From Hydractinia symbiolongicarpus (Eukaryota; Cnidaria; Hydrozoa; Anthoathecata; Hydractiniidae): DNA of 64,000 nt. Positions 62,379-64,000 of the stretch are shown piece by piece. The stretch covers positions 11,472,001 to 11,536,000 of the forward strand of contig NC_079879.1 in assembly GCF_029227915.1 (NCBI RefSeq), read 5' to 3'. A program made the translations under genes and the position numbers. Below the pieces are notes generated by a model. It saw only the letters and a program-made list of their open reading frames with translations. It searched no databases and was not told the origin of the DNA. Numbering within the stretch: position 1 is the first letter of the stretch; every line of letters begins with the position of its first letter.

Positions 62379-63440
62379 GGTGAAAAAAAGATGATCATCA
62401 AACAAACAATCCGTAAAGAGATACTGGAGTTACTTCTTGCTGCTCGACAATGATGACTATACAGAGATTTTTAGGCAACAAATCCGTTAATTCAACAATT
62501 CTCTCAATGCACTCTTGCCAGCATAGCTTGTTAGTATTTGCTTAAGATTGCACCTTAATTATCAGGAAGCGCGAACTTAGTACGACAAAGATGACTGTAC
62601 TACAAAGCTTTTACTCATAAGAACGCTCAACATACCAAGATACTTCATCAAACGTTCTTGACTTTCCCGATTTGAATTTTCAAAATGTTCTTAAATTGTT
62701 TTTAACTTTCTCCTTATTTTGCAAATTTTGAACTTTAGAGGAGAATTTCAGTGCAACGATATAAGAAGCTGTAACCTTCTCTGAAAACACGGGTATGCTT
62801 AGGGAAGACGTACTTTTCAAGACCTGGCCTGTCAAACGTTTGCGCAATGCAAGATTTCCGATGGAAAACTGCAACGGGTGTTTGTCTGGACTGAGAAAAC
62901 TGAGTCTACGATGTCCGCGCAGTACCGACGCATTCATAATAATACTCAGTGCTTTCCAGTATTGACAAGGCCTTTAATCTTCTCAACAAGATCTTAACTT
63001 TCGGAGTCGAGTTCCAAATGTACGTATGGAGTGGTTCCTCGGGAATCTGCGTGACACCTCACATGGTGAAAAAAATTCATTCTTTTAGCTAAATGTTCCC
63101 GATCCCCAACCGAATCGAAAAATTTCGAAATTGACGAATACCGTAGAGATGATACATACCTTAAACTCAGGGACCTAGAAATAGTGTGAGTTTTTTTATC
63201 TGTAACCTGTTCAACATTGCGTACAGAGGCCATAATGCGCGTGTTTTTATTGCTTATGGTGTTTATTCATTTGCTCGTGCTGCGCATGTGCGGGAATTAC
63301 TGAACACCTCGATGACACAGATAAACTGGGGAAGCGCTCAGAAATTAAAACTGGAATGACCGTGGTTACAAAATCGCTTCAGTGTAATCAAAATAAAAGT
63401 AGGACTGTTCGTATTCTATCTACTTTGAGGAGACATCTCG
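62379..63440. repeat. Satellite unit 42, A only, third copy of the unit 31/39 type
   Basis: Has TTGCCAGCATAG near 62516, ACAAAGCTTTTAC near 62603 and CGATATAAGAAG near 62757. It lacks the CAATCTGTAAAG change of units 31 and 39 (CAATCCGTAAAG here). Confidence 0.94.
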
Positions 63441-64000
63441 GGTGAAAAAAAGATGATCATCAAACAAACAATCCGTAAAGAGATACTGGAGTTACTTCTT
63501 GCTGCTCGACAATGATGACTATACAGAGATTTTTAGGCAACAAATCCGTTAATTCAACAATTCTCTCAATGCACTCTTGCCTGCATAGCTTGTTAGTATT
63601 TGCTTAAGATTGCACCTTAATTATCAGGAAGCGCGAACTTAGTACGACAAAGATGACTGTACTACAAGGCTTTTACTCATAAGAACGCTCAACATACCAA
63701 GATACTTCATCAAACGTTCTTGACTTTCCCGATTTGAATTTTCAAAATGTTCTTAAATTGTTTTTAACTTTCTCCTTATTTTGCAAATTTTGAACTTTAG
63801 AGGAGAATTTCAGTGCAACGATAAAAGAAGCTGTAACCTTCTCTGAAAACACGGGTATGCTTAGGGAAGACGTACTTTTCAAGACCTGGCCTGTCAAACG
63901 TTTGCGCAATGCAAGATTTCCGATGGAAAACTGCAACGGGTGTTTGTCTGGACTGAGAAAACTGAGTCTACGATGTCCGCGCAGTACCGACGCATTCATA
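63441..64000. repeat. Satellite unit 43, A, cut by the window end
   Basis: B-like core near 63915, with ACATACCAAG near 63691. The unit is interrupted by the end of the window, so its type (A or A+B) is unknown. Confidence 0.93.

Larger units (their letters stand above)
20332..64000. repeat. Complex satellite array, right arm (rest of unit 12, 30 full units and a partial one)
   Basis: The array resumes directly after the transposon, at the base that follows TTAA in uninterrupted copies, and continues to the end of the window. Unit starts fall at 21227, 23032, 25543, 27348, 29153, 30215, 31276, 32338, 33399, 34461, 36264, 37326, 38388, 40191, 41996, 43800, 44862, 46666, 47728, 48790, 49852, 50914, 52717, 54522, 56326, 57388, 58450, 59512, 60574, 62379 and 63441. 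The order of A and A+B units is irregular, unlike the regular A+B run at 3537-12561. This arm includes a large tandem duplication described under the findings. Confidence 0.97.

Noticed and set aside
1-64000. CRISPR array or bacterial repeat region
   Set aside because: The repeats are 700-1,800 bp with no short spacers, and the embedded genes have spliceosomal introns and animal domains.
1-64000. CENP-B box that would mark a centromeric satellite
   Set aside because: I looked for the TTCG-N4-A-x2-CGGGA pattern in the unit and found no convincing match, so a centromeric role cannot be argued from sequence.
1-64000. tRNA, 5S rRNA or snRNA gene embedded in the satellite unit
   Set aside because: No A/B-box pair, cloverleaf or 5S internal control region could be recognised in the unit.

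Overview
This window is eukaryotic, almost certainly from an animal. Nearly all of it is one head-to-tail complex satellite array, interrupted once by a 1,869-bp DNA transposon. The animal assignment rests on the transposon: it carries an intron-containing gene for a P2X7 'ballast'-type cysteine domain and an intron-containing THAP zinc-finger gene. Both domain families are typical of metazoan genomes. The lineage below Metazoa cannot be fixed from the sequence; an invertebrate such as an arthropod or cnidarian is plausible.

Satellite (1-18454 and 20332-64000). The array is built from two related modules. The long module (A, about 1,062 bp) contains a core shared with the short module (B, about 743 bp) plus a 374-bp segment that B lacks. 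A shorter B variant (B', about 706 bp) lacks 37 bp. Counting units from the recurring GGTGAAAAAAAG in the A-specific segment gives 43 units (the last cut by the window end). Their sizes are about 1,062 (A), 1,805 (A+B), 1,768 (A+B') and 2,511 bp (A+B+B'). Order from the left: two A+B', five A+B, mixed A and A+B (12562-18291), an A unit split by the transposon (18292-21226), A+B, A+B+B', two A+B, an A-rich run with a 2,123-bp two-unit rhythm (29153-34460), then mixed A and A+B to the end. A roughly 12.5-kb block starting in the unit at 36264 is repeated in tandem beginning in the unit at 48790, and the two copies differ by exactly one 1,804-bp unit. I see no inverted unit. The many 67-98 codon open frames in the array are by-products of homogenised repeats and are not annotated as genes.

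Transposon (18459-20327). It is flanked by a TTAA target duplication and has 29-bp terminal inverted repeats beginning AGGGGAAGTCCGGT. It also has a second, imperfect subterminal inverted repeat of about 44 bp just upstream of each gene. Two genes converge: on the + strand a two-exon, 192-residue protein with the P2X7 intracellular (ballast) domain, and on the - strand a two-exon, 85-residue protein that is essentially one THAP domain. No transposase catalytic domain fits in the element, so it is probably non-autonomous. TTAA duplication plus THAP suggests the Kolobok superfamily. The pairing of a P2X7-ballast protein and a lone THAP protein under mirror-image promoters is the most interesting system here.

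I found no tRNA, rRNA, CRISPR array or bacterial-type operon.
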